NCBI GenBank assembly: GCA_014284505.1
Contig: JAAFYY010000001.1
Location: 992,001-1,056,000, forward strand
Length of the DNA: 64,000 nt
Source of the DNA: Streptacidiphilus sp. 4-A2
GTDB taxonomy: Bacteria; Actinomycetota; Actinomycetes; Streptomycetales; Streptomycetaceae
Direction of reading: 5' to 3'
The notes under the pieces were generated by a model. That model saw only the letters and a list, made by a program, of their open reading frames with translations, ran no database searches and was not told the DNA's origin. Made by a program: the position numbers and the translations under genes. This document shows positions 62,368 through 64,000 of this stretch, in pieces; the stretch's first letter is position 1; every line of letters begins with the position of its first letter.

Positions 62368-62714
62368 CGCGCCTCAGAGCTCCTTCTCGGCGAGTCGGAC
62401 CAGCGGTCGTGGGGCCTGCGCGGCGCCGGGCGTCCCATGGGGTCCGGTCCCGGTGCGGGTGTGCCGCCGCCCCCGGCGGCGGTCTCCCGCATCCGTCTCC
62501 GCACCCGGTCCGGGGACTGTGCCCGGGACCGGGTCGGGTACCGGCGCCGGGCGGCCCGCCCGGTCGGCCACACGCCCCGGTGGGCCGGGAAATGCCTGGT
62601 GATATCGGGTGCGGAAGCTACCCTTGAGATCCTGCCGGAGCCGGATAGCAGCGCGATATCGGAGGCCGCGACAGCCCTGGCCGAAGCGGGCCGATGGCCG
62701 AAAGAACCCCCTCC

Positions 62715-62735
62715 TACCTGTCGGTAACCGAGGTA
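62715..62735. promoter_or_regulatory. imperfect palindrome, candidate operator
   Basis: The arms TACCTGTCGGT and ACCGAGGTA flank a central A; they pair apart from a 2-nt bulge, with the inner TCGGT/ACCGA perfect. Its mid-position in a divergent promoter region makes a regulator site plausible. No known binding consensus was recognised. Confidence 0.35.
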
Positions 62736-62768
62736 AGCGCGACTATCCGCCAACTCGCCGGGCTCCGG

Positions 62769-62797
62769 TTGCCCCGTCGGCAGGCACCTCACATACT
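62769..62797 (+). promoter_or_regulatory. candidate sigma-70-type promoter for egtA
   Basis: TTGCCC (62769-62774) and CATACT (62792-62797) are separated by 17 nt and lie about 46 bp before the egtA start. Spacing and hexamers fit a housekeeping (HrdB-type) promoter moderately well. Confidence 0.4.
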
Positions 62798-62842
62798 CGA
62801 CACGTGCTCGGACGATCACCGGAGTTGCCGGAGGGGAGCGAG

Positions 62843-64000
62843 ATGACGGGCGCCTGGTTCAGAGAAGACGAAGCTCAGGCACACATAGCCGGAATATGCT
62901 TCAAGACGGGCCCACCTCGACGCACCGGCGTCGAACTGGAATGGCTGGTGCAGGACGCCCGCGATCCGCTGGCGTCAGTGCCCGTGGAACGACTGCGTGC
63001 GGCACTGGCCGCACTGGGTCCGCAGAATCTGCTGCCGAACGGCGGCCGCGTGACCCTGGAACCCGGCGGGCAGGTGGAACTCAGTTCCCGCCCGGCCGAC
63101 AGCCCCGCTGAATGCCTGCGGGAGACCGCCTCCGACCTGGCCGAACTGCGCGGGGCCCTGGCCTCGTCCGGCCTGGTGCTGGAAGGCTTCGGGCTGGAGC
63201 CCCACCGGGACCCCGACCGGGTGCTGGATCTGCCCCGCTACCGCGCCATGGAGGCGTATTTCGACGGCAGCGGCCACTGGGGCCGGATGATGATGCGGGC
63301 CACCGCATCGGTACAGGTCAACATCGACGCCGGAGAGGACATCGCGCCGAACGGCGATGGCCTGGCGGTGCCGGAAAGCACCACCGGCTACCGGTTCCGC
63401 TGGACGCTGGTGCACCGGCTGGGCCCGGTGCTGGTTGCCGCGTTCGCCAATTCCCCGCTCTGGCACGGGCTGCCCACCGGGTGGAAGTCCACCCGGCAGG
63501 CCGTGTGGTCGCAGATGGACCCGGGACGCACCCGCCCGCCGGAGGCCGACCCGGACCCGCGCGCCGCGTGGGCCCGCTATGCGCTGGACGCGGACCTGCT
63601 CTGCCTGCGCCGCCCCGAGCCGGTGCCGTGGACGGCGCCGCGGAACACCCCGCTGCGCTCCTGGCTGCGCGGCGCCACCTCGGAGCGTCCGCCCACACTG
63701 GAGGACACCGAGTACCACCTGACCACGCTGTTCCCACCGGTCCGGCCGCGTGGCTGGCTGGAGCTGCGGATGATCGACGCCCAACGGGGCGACGGCTGGA
63801 TGGTGCCCGCGCTGCTGGTCACCGCCCTGCTGGACGACCCGGTCGCGGCCCGCGCCGCCTACCTGGCCACCGAGCCGCTCACCGGAGGACGGCAGCTGCC
63901 GCCGTGGGCGGTCTGGCTGGACGCCGCCCGGCACGGCCCGGCCGATCCGGTCATCGGCGACGTGGTCCGGGCCTGCTTCGCCGCCGCGGAAGCCGCACTG
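62843..64000 (+). CDS. egtA: EgtA, glutamate-cysteine ligase of ergothioneine biosynthesis (truncated by window end)
   Basis: EgtA joins glutamate and cysteine to gamma-glutamylcysteine, the sulfur donor used by EgtB in ergothioneine synthesis. The open frame runs 386 codons to the window end without a stop; the family is usually a little over 400 residues, so only the C-terminal end is missing. Visible are RRTGVELEWLVQD near residue 25 (the GVExEW motif of actinobacterial glutamate-cysteine ligases), ATASVQVNIDAGED in the active-site region, and GWLELRMIDAQ toward the end. ATG 62843 has GGAGGGGAG 4-5 nt upstream. The gene is divergent from the PKS and would be followed by egtB outside the window. 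It has no frameshift, so the base-loss problem is uneven. It is a primary/stress-metabolism gene and likely marks the cluster edge. Confidence 0.85.
   Translation, partial: MTGAWFREDEAQAHIAGICFKTGPPRRTGVELEWLVQDARDPLASVPVERLRAALAALGPQNLLPNGGRVTLEPGGQVELSSRPADSPAECLRETASDLAELRGALASSGLVLEGFGLEPHRDPDRVLDLPRYRAMEAYFDGSGHWGRMMMRATASVQVNIDAGEDIAPNGDGLAVPESTTGYRFRWTLVHRLGPVLVAAFANSPLWHGLPTGWKSTRQAVWSQMDPGRTRPPEADPDPRAAWARYALDADLLCLRRPEPVPWTAPRNTPLRSWLRGATSERPPTLEDTEYHLTTLFPPVRPRGWLELRMIDAQRGDGWMVPALLVTALLDDPVAARAAYLATEPLTGGRQLPPWAVWLDAARHGPADPVIGDVVRACFAAAEAAL

Larger units (their letters stand above)
62368..62842. promoter_or_regulatory. 475-bp divergent intergenic region between PKS subunit 1 and egtA
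   Basis: No gene is supported here. It should hold the main PKS promoter (minus) and the egtA promoter (plus). Seen: a G/C hairpin (62463-62469 with 62474-62480) that would fall in the PKS leader; GATATCGG twice (62601-62608, 62653-62660); an imperfect palindrome at 62715-62735; and a candidate egtA promoter at 62769-62797. For the PKS direction I found no convincing -35/-10 pair; TAGCTT (62620-62615, minus) is a possible -10. Confidence 0.55.

Noticed and set aside
62975..63934. Minus-strand open frame opposite egtA
   Set aside because: The plus strand encodes a recognisable glutamate-cysteine ligase; the antisense frame has no motif.

Overview
This 64 kb window is high-GC actinomycete DNA, most likely from Streptomyces or Kitasatospora. 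The evidence is strong G/C third-position bias, a TTA leucine codon in an otherwise TTA-poor gene, SARP/AfsR-type regulator remains, and an ergothioneine gene (egtA). About 58 kb is one minus-strand type I modular polyketide synthase (PKS) locus. Five collinear subunits (62367 down to 4589) carry an AT-ACP loading module, 11 extension modules and a terminal thioesterase. Module order and reductive domains match the bafilomycin/hygrolidin (plecomacrolide) assembly line: isobutyryl-type loader; M1 KR; M2 malonyl KR; M3 with no reduction; M4 KR; M5 KR with an unusual AT; M6 malonyl DH-KR; M7 DH-KR; M8 DH-ER-KR; M9 KR; M10 DH-KR; M11 DH-KR with an unusual AT; TE. This assignment comes from reading domains against the known bafilomycin structure, not from a database search.

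Layout, left to right: the C-terminal end of an AfsR/SARP-like regulator (+, 1-303); an FkbG-type O-methyltransferase with a TTA codon (+, 386-1048); a shared terminator hairpin; then, on the minus strand, FkbH-like, acyl-CoA dehydrogenase, free ACP and 3-hydroxyacyl-CoA dehydrogenase genes (1174-4592). With the O-methyltransferase these make methoxymalonyl-ACP. They overlap end to start with each other and with the TE-bearing PKS gene, so PKS and extender-unit supply look like one long transcript. On the right, a 475-bp divergent intergenic region (62368-62842) separates the first PKS gene from plus-strand egtA, which runs off the window and probably marks the cluster edge.

The enzymes should work together as follows. 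The loader primes with a branched acyl group. Eleven condensations use malonyl (M2, M6), methylmalonyl (M1, M3, M4, M7-M10) and probably methoxymalonyl (M5, M11) units. The TE then closes a 16-membered lactone carrying two conjugated diene systems and a ketone (from M3) that forms a hemiketal.

The main caveat is that the PKS reading frames are interrupted many times by single-base losses, many in G/C runs. Catalytic motifs and domain order survive and flanking genes show the same lesions. I therefore treat the genes as intact genes in error-prone sequence, not as pseudogenes, and give gene-level spans that bridge the frameshifts. Module and domain borders are approximate (about +/-50 bp).
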